Source: Plantactinospora soyae (GTDB taxonomy: Bacteria > Actinomycetota > Actinomycetes > Mycobacteriales > Micromonosporaceae). Taken from it: a stretch of DNA of 64,000 bases. The stretch covers positions 5,022,001 through 5,086,000 of the forward strand of contig NZ_JADBEB010000001.1 of the NCBI RefSeq assembly GCF_014874095.1. The letters are read 5' to 3'. Position 1 is the first letter of the stretch. The number at the start of each line of letters is the position of its first letter. Below, piece by piece: positions 1 through 8,385 of this stretch. Below the pieces are notes generated by a model. It made no database searches, was not told where the DNA came from, and saw only the letters and a program-made list of their open reading frames with translations. Both the position numbers and the translations under genes were made by a program.

Positions 1-91
1 CCGCCGCGCACACCTCGAAACCGCGGTCGGTGAGCAGCCGGACCAGCCCTTCGCGCATCATCGCGGCATCCTCCGCGATCACCACCCGCAT
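1..91 (-). CDS. Response regulator, N-terminal fragment (cut by window edge)
   Basis: Only the first 30 codons are in the window. They read as the start of a receiver domain: a beta strand VVIAED with the acidic pair that binds magnesium, followed by a helix MMREGLVRLL, as in NarL/LuxR-type regulators. The ATG at 91 follows a GGAGGCGACGAC ribosome site. The gene starts 14 bp after the sensor kinase stop on the same strand, so it is the natural partner of that kinase. The phosphorylated Asp and the DNA-binding domain lie outside the window, so LuxR-type output is inferred from the kinase class. Confidence 0.85.
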   Translation of the reverse strand, partial: MRVVIAEDAAMMREGLVRLLTDRGFEVCAA

Positions 92-105
92 GTCGTCGCC
101 TCCGT

Positions 106-1452
106 TCACACCTGTGTGGGCAGCTTGATCTCGACCCGGGTCGGACCGCCGGTTGGACTCTGTACCCGCATCCGGCCGTCCACGACGGCGATGCGGCGGT
201 CCAGGCCGGACAGGCCGGGACCGTCCGGGTTCGCCCCGCCGATGCCGTCGTCGGTGACGGTCAGCGTCAGGTGCTCGCCGGATCGGACGACACCGAGGCC
301 GATCTGGGTCGCCCGGCTGTGTTTGGCCGCGTTCGCGAGCAGTTCCGAGGCGCAGAAGTAGGCGATGGTCTCGATCGCGGGCGCCGGGCGGTCGGGCAGT
401 TCGACGAACACCCGGACCGGGATGGCGCTGCTCGTCGCGAGCGTCGCCAGCGCGTCGCCGAGACCGTTGTCGAGGACCGGCGGGTGGATCCCGCGCACCA
501 GGTCGCGCAGGTCGGCGAGGGCATCCTTCGCGCCACGGTGGGCGAGCGCGACCAGTTCGCGGGCCTGCCCGAGGTCGGGTGGCGGCCCGTCGACACCGAG
601 CTTCTCGGTCGCCATGCCGAGGTTCATCGCCAGCGTGGCCAGCCGGATCTGCGCGCCGTCGTGCAGGTCCCGTTCCAGTCTGCGCATCATCGCGGCCGCG
701 TCGTCGATCGCGCGGGCCCGGGTGACCTGCAGTTCGCGTACCCGCTCGGCGAGCCGGCGCGGACCGAGCAGCCGCCGCATCGCGGCGAGGTCCAGTGTCG
801 TACCGGCCCGCATCAACCACGGTGCGACCAGCAGCATGGCGAGGCCGGCCGTGGCGATGAGGAACGTACCGGCGAACGTCCGCGTACCGATGGTGCCGAA
901 CGGCGTCAGCGCCCACACCGGCCCGAGCGTCGTTCCGGGCGGGTGGTTGCGGAACAGCGGCCACCACACCGGGTAGCTGAGGTTGGCCAGGCCGAACAGG
1001 TAGCAGAACGCGCCGTAGCCCTCGGGGATGGCCAGTGGCACCTTGAGCAGGCCGTATCCGACGGCGCGCCAGCCCGGTCCGTCGGAGACCAGGGCGCCGA
1101 TCCGATTCGAGAGCCGGGGCGGCGGGGCGTCCACCCGCACGTCGAGCAGCCGGCCGGCGAGGAAGCGGTGCCCGGCTCCCATCGTGCGCCCGATCGGGGC
1201 GGCCAGCACGACCAGGAGCGCGATGGTGAGCGGGAACAGGACCAGGAACACCGGTCCGACGACAGGTGCGGAGCGGTCGGACGTGGCTCCGGTCGCCCAG
1301 AGGACTCCGACGCCCAGGGCCGGCACGATCGCCGGTACGGCCAGGATCGCGGCCGCGCTGACCACGCCGACGACGCAGAACACCGCCTGGCGCAGGGCCA
1401 GCGTGGTGAACGGAGCGCGCAGCCCGGTCATCGGCCCATTGTCGCTGGTCAC
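106..1452 (-). CDS. Sensor histidine kinase (HisKA_3 / NarL-LuxR type)
   Basis: Membrane sensor kinase of 448 residues. The N-terminal half has several hydrophobic spans (about residues 22-54, 62-87, 140-165 and 192-213). The HisKA_3 dimerisation helix follows, with the phosphoacceptor in ERDLHDGAQ (His264). A HATPase_c domain comes next, with the N-box ELLANAAKH and the G-box DDGIGGA. The GTG start overlaps the stop of the upstream permease (GTGA), indicating translational coupling; an ATG seven codons in is an alternative start. The order ATPase, permease, kinase, regulator suggests a system that senses a cell-envelope or antibiotic signal and controls its own ABC exporter; the signal itself is unknown. 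Confidence 0.92.
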   Translation of the reverse strand: MTSDNGPMTGLRAPFTTLALRQAVFCVVGVVSAAAILAVPAIVPALGVGVLWATGATSDRSAPVVGPVFLVLFPLTIALLVVLAAPIGRTMGAGHRFLAGRLLDVRVDAPPPRLSNRIGALVSDGPGWRAVGYGLLKVPLAIPEGYGAFCYLFGLANLSYPVWWPLFRNHPPGTTLGPVWALTPFGTIGTRTFAGTFLIATAGLAMLLVAPWLMRAGTTLDLAAMRRLLGPRRLAERVRELQVTRARAIDDAAAMMRRLERDLHDGAQIRLATLAMNLGMATEKLGVDGPPPDLGQARELVALAHRGAKDALADLRDLVRGIHPPVLDNGLGDALATLATSSAIPVRVFVELPDRPAPAIETIAYFCASELLANAAKHSRATQIGLGVVRSGEHLTLTVTDDGIGGANPDGPGLSGLDRRIAVVDGRMRVQSPTGGPTRVEIKLPTQV

Positions 1453-2219
1453 GCGTCACGGTAGCGGAGCAGTACGCCGCCACAGAGGATCGCTGTCGCC
1501 GCGTACCCGCACATCAACAGCGCGCTGATCCAGCCGGCGAACAGCCCGGGTATCGGCGAGGTCACCGCGATCGAGTTGAGCAGCATCAGCAGCGGGACGA
1601 AGCGGCCGACCGCGATTCCGCTCTCGCCGAACAGGCCGGCCACGATCATCGGGACGAACATCAGACCGAACAGCGTGCCGATCGCGGCGCCCGAGTGCCG
1701 CACGACCGTCCCGATGCCGACCCCGATCAGCGCGGTGGCGCCCAGATACACGCCGGTCAGCACGACCGCGCGCAGGATCGCCGGCTCCCCGAGGGAGGCG
1801 GCCGGGATGGCGGTACCCCGGATTGCGAGCTGTCCGCACAGATAGCCGGCGAAGCTTGCGACCAGGCCGACGGCGAGAGCCGCGCCGCCACCGACGGCGA
1901 CCTTCGCGACCAGGACGGTCCGACGCCGCGGGACGGCGGCGAACGTCGAGCGGATCATCCCGGTGCCGTACTCGCCGGTCACCATCAGGACGCCGAGCGC
2001 TCCGAGGAGCAGTTGGGCCGCGATGGCGCCGCCGAGGCTGTTGTTCAGGATCTGGGCGGCGGTGGCGACCGGGGTGTGCGATCGGTACCCGAGTCCCACC
2101 CCGGCCCCGGCCGCGGCCATCGAGACCACCGCCGCGATCGCCAGCCACCACGTCGACCGGACGCTGCGCAGCTTGATCCGTTCCATCCGGGCCGCGTGCC
2201 GGAATCCGTACCCGTTCAT
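1449..2219 (-). CDS. ABC-2 type transporter permease
   Basis: Membrane subunit of 256 residues with about six hydrophobic segments, starting with a conserved amphipathic stretch (RHAARMERIKLRSVRSTWWLAI) typical of ABC-2 permeases that pair with bacitracin or antibiotic-type ATPases. Its ATG overlaps the ATPase stop by four bases (ATGA), and its own stop overlaps the kinase start. It probably forms an exporter with the adjacent ATPase. The substrate cannot be read from the sequence. Confidence 0.88.
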   Translation of the reverse strand: MNGYGFRHAARMERIKLRSVRSTWWLAIAAVVSMAAAGAGVGLGYRSHTPVATAAQILNNSLGGAIAAQLLLGALGVLMVTGEYGTGMIRSTFAAVPRRRTVLVAKVAVGGGAALAVGLVASFAGYLCGQLAIRGTAIPAASLGEPAILRAVVLTGVYLGATALIGVGIGTVVRHSGAAIGTLFGLMFVPMIVAGLFGESGIAVGRFVPLLMLLNSIAVTSPIPGLFAGWISALLMCGYAATAILCGGVLLRYRDA

Positions 2220-2941
2220 GACGCTCCCATTCCGCGATAGTCGGTGGCCTGCGCGGTGAGCCGGAAGAACGCGTCCTCCAGGCTGTCGGCGCCGGCGGCG
2301 AGCTCGGCGACGGTCGTCTCGGCCAGCAGCCGGCCGCGGCCGATGACCACCAGCCGGTCGGCGGTCAGCGCCATCTCGGCGATCAGGTGGCTGGACACGA
2401 ACACCGTCCGGCCTTCGGCGGCGAGTCCGCGCAACAGGTCCCGGATCCAGCGGATGCCCTCCGGATCCAGTCCGTTGACCGGCTCGTCGAGCAGGAGGAC
2501 GCCCGGGTCGCCGAGCAGGGCCACCGCGACGCCGAGCCGCTGGCGCATGCCGAGCGAGTACGTGCCGGCGCGCCGGGTTGCCGCGTCGGAGAGACCGACG
2601 GTGCGCAGCACCTGCTCGACCCGGGAACCGGAGATGTCGTTGCTCGCGGCCAGTGCGGCCAGGTGCGCCCGGGCGCTGCGGCCGGGATGGAAGGCCCCGG
2701 CATCAAGCAGCGTGCCGACCGCCTTCAACGGCCAGCTCAGATCCGGGTACCGGACGCCGCCGATCAGTGCCTCGCCATGGTCCGGGGCATCCAGGCCGAG
2801 GATCATCCGCATCGTCGTCGACTTGCCGGATCCGTTCGGGCCGAGGAAGCCGGTCACCACCCCCGGCTGGATCCGGACGCTCAGCCCGTCGACGGCGACC
2901 CGGCCGCCGTAGCGTTTGGTCAGCTCACGTAGTTCGATCAC
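2216..2941 (-). CDS. ABC transporter ATP-binding protein
   Basis: ATPase of 241 residues. Walker A is GPNGSGKST, the signature region is YSLGMRQRL, and Walker B is GVLLLDEP followed by NGLDPEG, as in the drug/bacitracin (CcmA-like) class. The open frame continues far upstream, but similarity to ABC ATPases begins at IELRELTKRYGG, directly after a GTG at 2941. There is no Shine-Dalgarno sequence there, and a promoter-like sequence ends seven bases before the GTG, so a leaderless mRNA is likely. It is the first gene of the four-gene exporter/two-component operon. Confidence 0.9.
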   Translation of the reverse strand: MIELRELTKRYGGRVAVDGLSVRIQPGVVTGFLGPNGSGKSTTMRMILGLDAPDHGEALIGGVRYPDLSWPLKAVGTLLDAGAFHPGRSARAHLAALAASNDISGSRVEQVLRTVGLSDAATRRAGTYSLGMRQRLGVAVALLGDPGVLLLDEPVNGLDPEGIRWIRDLLRGLAAEGRTVFVSSHLIAEMALTADRLVVIGRGRLLAETTVAELAAGADSLEDAFFRLTAQATDYRGMGAS

Positions 2942-2948
2942 ACAGTCG

Positions 2949-2977
2949 ACGTTAGGCAGCGCCGTCGGCGGTCGTAA
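2949..2977 (-). promoter_or_regulatory. Putative promoter of the ABC exporter/two-component operon
   Basis: On the minus strand TTACGA (2977-2972) and TAACGT (2954-2949) are separated by 17 bases, and TAACGT lies seven bases from the GTG at 2941. This geometry fits a sigma70-type promoter feeding a leaderless transcript. Each hexamer matches the consensus at only three positions, mainly the conserved outer ones. A GGGGGT-N5-ACCCCC hairpin at 3002-3018 lies further upstream. Confidence 0.4.
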
Positions 2978-3139
2978 GCCGGAAACCACCCGACTCCGGC
3001 TGGGGGTTTTCCACCCCCACCGCGGTCCCGACCGGCTGCTACGGCGGCGATCGGCGCCCTGGCCTTCCGGGTACGGGCACGTGCACCAGGGGTGGCCAGC
3101 GGCTGGCTTCGTCGACGTACCGCCGGATGTGACACGCTG

Positions 3140-4135
3140 ATGGACATGAATGCGAATACACGGGTGTTGGGTCGCAGCGGCATCGAGGTGAGTGCACTCG
3201 GTCTCGGCTGTTGGGCCATCGGAGGCGTGTGGCACGAGGGGGACCAACCGCTGGGCTGGGGACAGGTGGACGACGACGAGTCGATCCGTGCGGTCCGGCG
3301 CGGCCTCGACCTCGGGGTCACCCTCTTCGACACCGCCGACGTCTACGGCACCGGGCACAGCGAGCGGATTCTCGCCCGGGCTCTCGCCGGACACCGCGAC
3401 GAGGTGGTGATCGCGACCAAGTGGGGCTACACGTACGACGAGGCCACCCGGCAGGCGACCGGCCCGGACCGCTCGCCGGAGTACCTGCGCCGGGCGGTGG
3501 CGGCGTCGCTGCGCCGGCTGGACACCGATCGGATCGACCTGTACCAACTGCACCTCGGCGACCTCGCCATCGACCAGGCGGCGGAGCTGCTCGGCACGCT
3601 GGAGGAGCTGGTGACCGAGGGTCGGATCCGGTCGTACGGCTGGAGCACCGACCTCCCGGACCGGGCGGAGGCATGGGCGACCGCCGGCACGCACTGCACC
3701 GCCATCCAGCACTCCTGCTCGGTGCTCCAGGACGCACCGGAGGTGCTGGCGGTCTGCGAGCGGTACGACCTCGCCAGCGTCAACCGGGGACCACTGGCCA
3801 TGGGCCTGCTCTCCGGCAAGTTCACCGAATCGTCGACGCTGGCCGCCGACGACGTACGCGGGATCGCTCCGGTCTGGCTGGACTGGTTCCGGGACGGCCG
3901 GCCCGCCCCGGAGTTCCTCGCCCGGGTCGCCGCCGTCCGCGAGGTGCTGACGGCGGACGGCCGTACCCTCGCCCAGGGCGCACTCGGCTGGCTCTGGGCC
4001 CGCAGCGGCAAGACGATACCGATCCCCGGATTCCGTACCGTCGCCCAGGTCGAGGAGAACGTCGGCGCGCTGGCGTACGGCCCGCTGCCGGTGGAACAGG
4101 CCGCCGAGGTCGACCGCCTGCTCGCCAAGCTGTAA
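3140..4135 (+). CDS. Aldo/keto reductase
   Basis: NADPH-dependent oxidoreductase of 331 residues with a TIM-barrel fold. The full catalytic tetrad is visible: Asp64 and Tyr69 in FDTADVYG, Lys94 in IATKWG, and His138 in YQLH. Near the C-terminus LAQGALGWLWARSGKTIPIPGF resembles the cofactor-binding end of the family. The ATG at 3140 was chosen because the AKR fold starts with NTRVLGRSGIEVSALGLG; a second ATG lies two codons later. The gene diverges from the exporter operon and converges on the EF-G2 gene across a palindromic element. The substrate is unknown. Confidence 0.88.
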   Translation: MDMNANTRVLGRSGIEVSALGLGCWAIGGVWHEGDQPLGWGQVDDDESIRAVRRGLDLGVTLFDTADVYGTGHSERILARALAGHRDEVVIATKWGYTYDEATRQATGPDRSPEYLRRAVAASLRRLDTDRIDLYQLHLGDLAIDQAAELLGTLEELVTEGRIRSYGWSTDLPDRAEAWATAGTHCTAIQHSCSVLQDAPEVLAVCERYDLASVNRGPLAMGLLSGKFTESSTLAADDVRGIAPVWLDWFRDGRPAPEFLARVAAVREVLTADGRTLAQGALGWLWARSGKTIPIPGFRTVAQVEENVGALAYGPLPVEQAAEVDRLLAKL

Positions 4136-4187
4136 GGAAGGGCCCCTTCCTATCGTTTTCTGTATAGGAAGGGGCCCCTACTAACAC
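4134..4187. terminator. Dispersed palindromic element, copy 1 (bidirectional terminator-like)
   Basis: A perfect 14-bp stem (4140-4153 with 4164-4177) built on GGGCCCCTTCCTAT encloses a 10-nt T-rich loop with the core ATCGTTTTCTGT. The element begins at the stop codon of the aldo/keto reductase and lies between convergent genes. A second copy at 61903-61953 has the same arms and the same loop core in the opposite orientation. Conservation of the loop as well as the stem shows that this is a repeat family and not a chance hairpin. Confidence 0.75.
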
Positions 4188-4207
4188 CTCCGAAGCGCCG
4201 CGCGCGC

Positions 4208-6370
4208 TCAGCGGCTGTTGCTGTGCTCCTTGCGGAACTGTTCGGCCAGTTGGGCGGGCATCGGCTCGTACCGGACGAAGGCTCGCCGGAACGTGCCCCC
4301 GCCGGAGGTCATCGAGCGGAGTTCGACGGCGTACCGGACCAGTTCGGTCGCCGGCACCTCCGCCCGGACCAGGGTGTGTTCGCTGCCCGCCGGATCCGGC
4401 TCGGTCCCGAGGACCCGGCCACGCCGGCCGGACAGGTCGCTCATCACCGCGCCGACCGAGGTGTCCGGCACCCGGACCACCACCTCGTCGACCGGCTCCA
4501 GCAGAGTGACCTGGCCCTTCTCGGCCGCGTCCCGCAGGGCTAGCGAACCGGCGGTCTGGAAGGCGGCGTCGGAGGAGTCGACACTGTGCGCCTTGCCGTC
4601 GACCAGGGTCACCTTCACGTCCACCATCGGATAGCCGGCGACGATGCCCCGGTCCATCTGGCTGCGTACGCCCTTCTCGACCGAGGGGATGTAGTTGTGC
4701 GGTACCGCGCCGCCGACCACCCGATCGGCGAACTCGAACCCACCGCTGCGGGGCAGCGGCTCCACCTCGATGTCGCAGACCGCGTACTGGCCGTGCCCGC
4801 CTGACTGCTTCACGTGCCGGCCGTGCCCCTTCGACGCGACCGCGAAGGTCTCGCGCAGCGCCACCCGTACCGGCTCGGTCTCCAGGTCGACGCCGCCGCC
4901 CCGGAGCCGCTCCAGCACCACCTCGGCGTGTGCCTCTCCCATGCACCACAGCACCAGTTGGTGGGTCTCCGGGTTGCGTTCCAGCCGCATCGTCGGGTCA
5001 CCCGCGACCAGCCGGGACAGGTTCTTGGCCAGCGCGTCCTCGTCGGCCCGGCTCTTGGCGACGATGGCGACCGGCAGCAGCGGCTCGGGCATCTCCCACG
5101 GAGCGATCAGTAGCGGGTGCTCCTTGGCCGAGATGGTGTCGCCGGTCTCGGCCGTACCCGATTTGGTGATCGCGCAGATGTCCCCGGCGACACATTGCGG
5201 CACCTCGCGCAGCGTGGCACCGAGCGGGGCGTAGACGTGCGCGATCCGCTCGTCGGCGTCGTGGTCCGGATGGCCACGCTCGGCCATGCCGTGCCCGGAG
5301 ACGTGTACGACCTGGTCGGGCCGCAGCGTGCCGGAGAAGACCCGGACCAGGGACACCCGCCCGACGTGCCGGTCGATGGTGGTCTTCACGACCTCGGCGA
5401 CCAGCGGGCCGTCGGGGTCACAGGTCAGCGGTGGCTGCGGGGTGCCGTCGATCCCGGTGACGGTGGGCAGGTCATGCTCCAGCGGGGTCGGGAACGCCGA
5501 GGTCAGCAGTTCCAGCAGTACGTCGATGCCGAGTCCGGTCTCGGCGCAGACCGGTACGACCGGATAGAAGTGTCCACGCGCGACGGCCGTCTCCAGGTCG
5601 TCGATCAGGACCTCGACCTCGATCTCCTCCCCGCCCAGATAGCGGTCGAGCAGGGTCTCGTCCTCGCTCTCCGCGATGATGCCCTCGATCAGCTCGTTCC
5701 GGGCGTCGCCGATCGCCGGCAGGTGCTCGGGATCGGGCTCGCGGACGGTGGCGGGCAGACCGTCGGAGTAGTCGAAGATCCGCCGGGTGATCAGACCCAT
5801 CAGTCCGACCACGTCGACCCCGTCGTCGTTCAGCATCGGCAGGTACAGCGGAAGTACGTTGTCGCCGAAGACCCGCTGGCACAGCGCCACGGTCTCGTCG
5901 AGGTCGGCCCGCTGGTGGTCCAGCCGGGTGACCGCGACGGCCCGGGGCATGCCGACCGCGGCGCACTCCTGCCAGAGCGCGGCGGTGGCGCCGTCCATCC
6001 CGTCCACCGCCGAGACCACGAACAGCGCCGCGTCGGCCGCCCGTAGCCCGGCCCGCAACTCGCCGACGAAGTCCGCGTAGCCGGGGGTGTCGAGCAGGTT
6101 CACCTTCACGCCCTGGTACACCAGCGGCGCGCAGGCCAGCGAGATCGACCGCTGTTGCCGGACGGCCGCCGGGTCGTGGTCACAGACCGTGGTGCCGTCG
6201 ACGACCGAACCGGGCCGCGAGATCGTGCCGCTCGCCGCCAGCAGCGCGTCGACCAGCGTCGTCTTGCCCGCGCCGGAGTGGCCGACGAGCACCACGTTGC
6301 GAACCCTGCCGGGTTCATCCACCACCGGCGCCGGGCCGGTGACTCCCTTCTCCGAACTCCTCTGCGCCAT
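4208..6370 (-). CDS. fusA2: Elongation factor G-like protein EF-G2
   Basis: Translational GTPase paralogue of 720 residues with EF-G domain order: G domain (about 1-260), domain II (about 300-390), III, IV (about 470-600) and V (about 610-700). The P-loop is GHSGAGKTT and G3 is DTPGYADF. The G4 site reads TRLD instead of NKMD, and the usual AHIDAGKTT signature of EF-G is altered; both are typical of the actinobacterial EF-G2 group. A mycobacterial member of that group has, as I recall, been reported to bind guanine nucleotides without ribosome-stimulated GTPase activity. The ATG at 6370 is preferred because GGGAGG lies eight bases upstream. The role is unknown. Confidence 0.88.
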   Translation of the reverse strand: MAQRSSEKGVTGPAPVVDEPGRVRNVVLVGHSGAGKTTLVDALLAASGTISRPGSVVDGTTVCDHDPAAVRQQRSISLACAPLVYQGVKVNLLDTPGYADFVGELRAGLRAADAALFVVSAVDGMDGATAALWQECAAVGMPRAVAVTRLDHQRADLDETVALCQRVFGDNVLPLYLPMLNDDGVDVVGLMGLITRRIFDYSDGLPATVREPDPEHLPAIGDARNELIEGIIAESEDETLLDRYLGGEEIEVEVLIDDLETAVARGHFYPVVPVCAETGLGIDVLLELLTSAFPTPLEHDLPTVTGIDGTPQPPLTCDPDGPLVAEVVKTTIDRHVGRVSLVRVFSGTLRPDQVVHVSGHGMAERGHPDHDADERIAHVYAPLGATLREVPQCVAGDICAITKSGTAETGDTISAKEHPLLIAPWEMPEPLLPVAIVAKSRADEDALAKNLSRLVAGDPTMRLERNPETHQLVLWCMGEAHAEVVLERLRGGGVDLETEPVRVALRETFAVASKGHGRHVKQSGGHGQYAVCDIEVEPLPRSGGFEFADRVVGGAVPHNYIPSVEKGVRSQMDRGIVAGYPMVDVKVTLVDGKAHSVDSSDAAFQTAGSLALRDAAEKGQVTLLEPVDEVVVRVPDTSVGAVMSDLSGRRGRVLGTEPDPAGSEHTLVRAEVPATELVRYAVELRSMTSGGGTFRRAFVRYEPMPAQLAEQFRKEHSNSR

Positions 6371-6621
6371 TGGGCGCACCTCCCTGTGCCGGTGGTTGGT
6401 GGCGACCGCCGCGTACGACGGGGGAGCTGCCCTGGCGACTCCGCGGCGATATCCTCGGGTGGCCTGCCGTGTCCGGGGGACGTGCCGGGTGGCAAGGTGA
6501 GCTAAGTCACGTCCCCTGCTCCGATCTCACACCCGTACAAGACGTGACACAAGCCCGCAGCCCGAACTAGGCGCCACCGGACGTACCGGCCCGGTTGCGC
6601 GCCCGTTATGGTGGGACGGCC

Positions 6622-7251
6622 ATGGCGAAGATCTTCCAAGTGTCGGCCCGTGCGGGCATGACCCGCGTTGTCGAACCGATTGCCCGGACCCTGCTACGGG
6701 CCGGAGTGACGCCCAACGCCGTCACCGTGACCGGAACCCTGGGGGTGCTGGTCGGCTCGATCGCGCTCGGTGCCCGGGGTTACCTGGTGGCCGGCGCGCT
6801 GGTCGTGACCTTTTTCGCGCTCACCGACCTGCTCGACGGCACGATGGCCCGGATGCGCGGCGGGTCCAGCCGGTTCGGCGCCTTCCTCGATTCGAGCATG
6901 GACCGGGTCTCCGACGGAGCCGTCTTCGGTGCCGTCGCGTACTGGCTGGCCACCCAGAACGACCGGGTCGGGGTGGCCGCCGCGCTGATCTGCCTGGTCT
7001 CCGGCGGGCTGGTCTCCTATGTCAAGGCCCGGGCCGAGGGGCTGGGCATGACCTGCAACGTCGGGATCGCCGAGCGGACCGAGCGGCTGCTGATCGTCGG
7101 GGTCGGCGGGCTGCTCACCGGGCTCGGGCTCGACTGGGCGCTGACCACCGCGCTCTGGCTGCTCGCCGCCGTCTCCGTGTTCACCGTCGGACAGCGGATG
7201 ACGCACGTCTACCGGCAGGCCCAGCGTGCCGAGCTGGGCGTCGACGCGTGA
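6622..7251 (+). CDS. pgsA: Phosphatidylinositol phosphate synthase (CDP-alcohol phosphatidyltransferase)
   Basis: Integral membrane enzyme of 209 residues that joins CDP-diacylglycerol to inositol phosphate, the first step towards PI and PIMs. The CDP-alcohol signature is complete: Asp69, Asp72-Gly73, Ala76-Arg77, Gly86, Asp90 and Asp94 in DLLDGTMAR...GAFLDSSMD. About six hydrophobic spans follow. The PI-phosphate role rests on context, because the acyltransferase and pimA follow directly as in mycobacteria. The ATG at 6622 lies nine bases after a TATGGT sequence that may be a -10 element. The stop codon lies within the first unit of a 21-bp tandem repeat. Confidence 0.87.
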   Translation: MAKIFQVSARAGMTRVVEPIARTLLRAGVTPNAVTVTGTLGVLVGSIALGARGYLVAGALVVTFFALTDLLDGTMARMRGGSSRFGAFLDSSMDRVSDGAVFGAVAYWLATQNDRVGVAAALICLVSGGLVSYVKARAEGLGMTCNVGIAERTERLLIVGVGGLLTGLGLDWALTTALWLLAAVSVFTVGQRMTHVYRQAQRAELGVDA

Positions 7252-7354
7252 CCGGGCGGCCGGACGGGTCGACGGGGCGGCCGGAAGCACCGACCGGGCG
7301 GCCGGAAGCGTCGGCGGGGCGACCGGACGCAGCGACCGGGCCGGTGGACGCGTG
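7250..7354 (+). repeat. 21-bp tandem repeat, five units, starting at the pgsA stop codon
   Basis: Units at 7250-7270, 7271-7291, 7292-7312, 7313-7333 and 7334-7354 follow the pattern GACCGGGCGGCCGGAAGC plus three variable bases. The first unit includes the GA of the pgsA TGA. The sequence GACGCGTGACCGG from the pgsA end recurs at the far side of the array (7346-7358). The period is a multiple of three. pgsA and the acyltransferase share a reading frame that is open through the array and broken only by the TGA at 7249. Confidence 0.8.
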
Positions 7355-7374
7355 ACCGGACGGCGGCCAGGCCG

Positions 7375-8370
7375 GTGACCCCGGTCGAGTTCGCCTACCT
7401 GGCGGGCTGGCGCATCGTGCGTACCCTGCCGCAGCCGGTCGCCGCCGCGATGTTCCGGGCCGCCGCCGACCAGGCCCACCGCAAGCGCGGCCGGGGCACC
7501 ACCCGACTCGCCGCCAACCTGCGCCGGGTGGTCGGCCCGGAGCTGTCCGAGGCCGAACTCGACCAACTGGTACGTCGGGCCATGCGCTCCTACGCCCGGT
7601 ACTGGCTGGATGCCTTCCGGCTGCCGGCACTGCGCCGCGAGCAGATCAGGGCCCAGTTCCAGCTGGACGGCGTCGAGATGCTCGCCGCCGACATGGCGGC
7701 GGCCCGGGGTGCGGTGGTCGCGCTGCCGCACTCCGGCAACTGGGACGCCGCCGGTGCCTGGGTGGCCGCGATGGGCTGGCCGATCGCCACCGTGATGGAG
7801 CGGCTCAAGCCGGAGGGGGTGTACGAGCGCTTCCTCGCCTTCCGCCGCCAGCTCGGGATGGAGATCCTGCCGACCCACGGCGGCGCACGGGCCCCCTTCG
7901 AGGTGCTGGCCGACCGGCTCGACGCCGGATACCTGGTGCCACTGCTCGCCGACCGCGACCTGTCGGCGCGCGGGATCGAGGTGCGGTTCTTCGGCGGACG
8001 GGCCCGGATGCCGGCCGGCCCAGCCCTGCTCGCGATCCGTACCGGTGCGCCGCTGTACGTCGCGGCGCTCTGGTACGACCCGGAGGGTCCGCGTGGTCGG
8101 CTGGTGGGGCCGCTGGAGGTACCGGAACCGGACAGCGGGCCACTCGACGAGCGGGTCCGGGCATTGACCCAGCAGATCGCCGACCACCTGGCGGCGGGCA
8201 TCGCCCAGCGTCCGGAAGACTGGCACATGCTGCAACGGGTGTGGATCGACGAGGGGACGGCCGTCGGCTCGACCGGGGCGACGGCAGCGTCGAAGGGCCG
8301 GTCTGACGCGGGGCGTGACGGCGTGGAGCCAGAAGTGGCCAACCCGTCCCCGATGTCCGGGCCGGCCTAG
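7375..8370 (+). CDS. Phosphatidylinositol mannoside acyltransferase
   Basis: Protein of 331 residues of the LPLAT/HtrB lauroyl-acyltransferase family. The catalytic HX4D motif appears as LPHSGNWDAAG, and FFGGRARMPAGPALLAIRTGAPLY matches the acceptor-binding region. In mycobacteria the equivalent enzyme (PatA) acylates the mannose of PIM1 or PIM2 on the inner face of the membrane, and the position between pgsA and pimA supports the same role here. The GTG at 7375 is the first usable start after the pgsA stop in this frame. The 123-bp gap is filled mostly by tandem repeat. Confidence 0.87.
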   Translation: MTPVEFAYLAGWRIVRTLPQPVAAAMFRAAADQAHRKRGRGTTRLAANLRRVVGPELSEAELDQLVRRAMRSYARYWLDAFRLPALRREQIRAQFQLDGVEMLAADMAAARGAVVALPHSGNWDAAGAWVAAMGWPIATVMERLKPEGVYERFLAFRRQLGMEILPTHGGARAPFEVLADRLDAGYLVPLLADRDLSARGIEVRFFGGRARMPAGPALLAIRTGAPLYVAALWYDPEGPRGRLVGPLEVPEPDSGPLDERVRALTQQIADHLAAGIAQRPEDWHMLQRVWIDEGTAVGSTGATAASKGRSDAGRDGVEPEVANPSPMSGPA

Positions 8371-8385
8371 AGGGGGAGGGGCCCA

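Noticed and set aside
3002-3018. GGGGGT-N5-ACCCCC hairpin as an operator of the divergent exporter/reductase region
   Set aside because: Only six base pairs of homopolymer-like sequence and no regulator nearby; too weak to call as a separate site.
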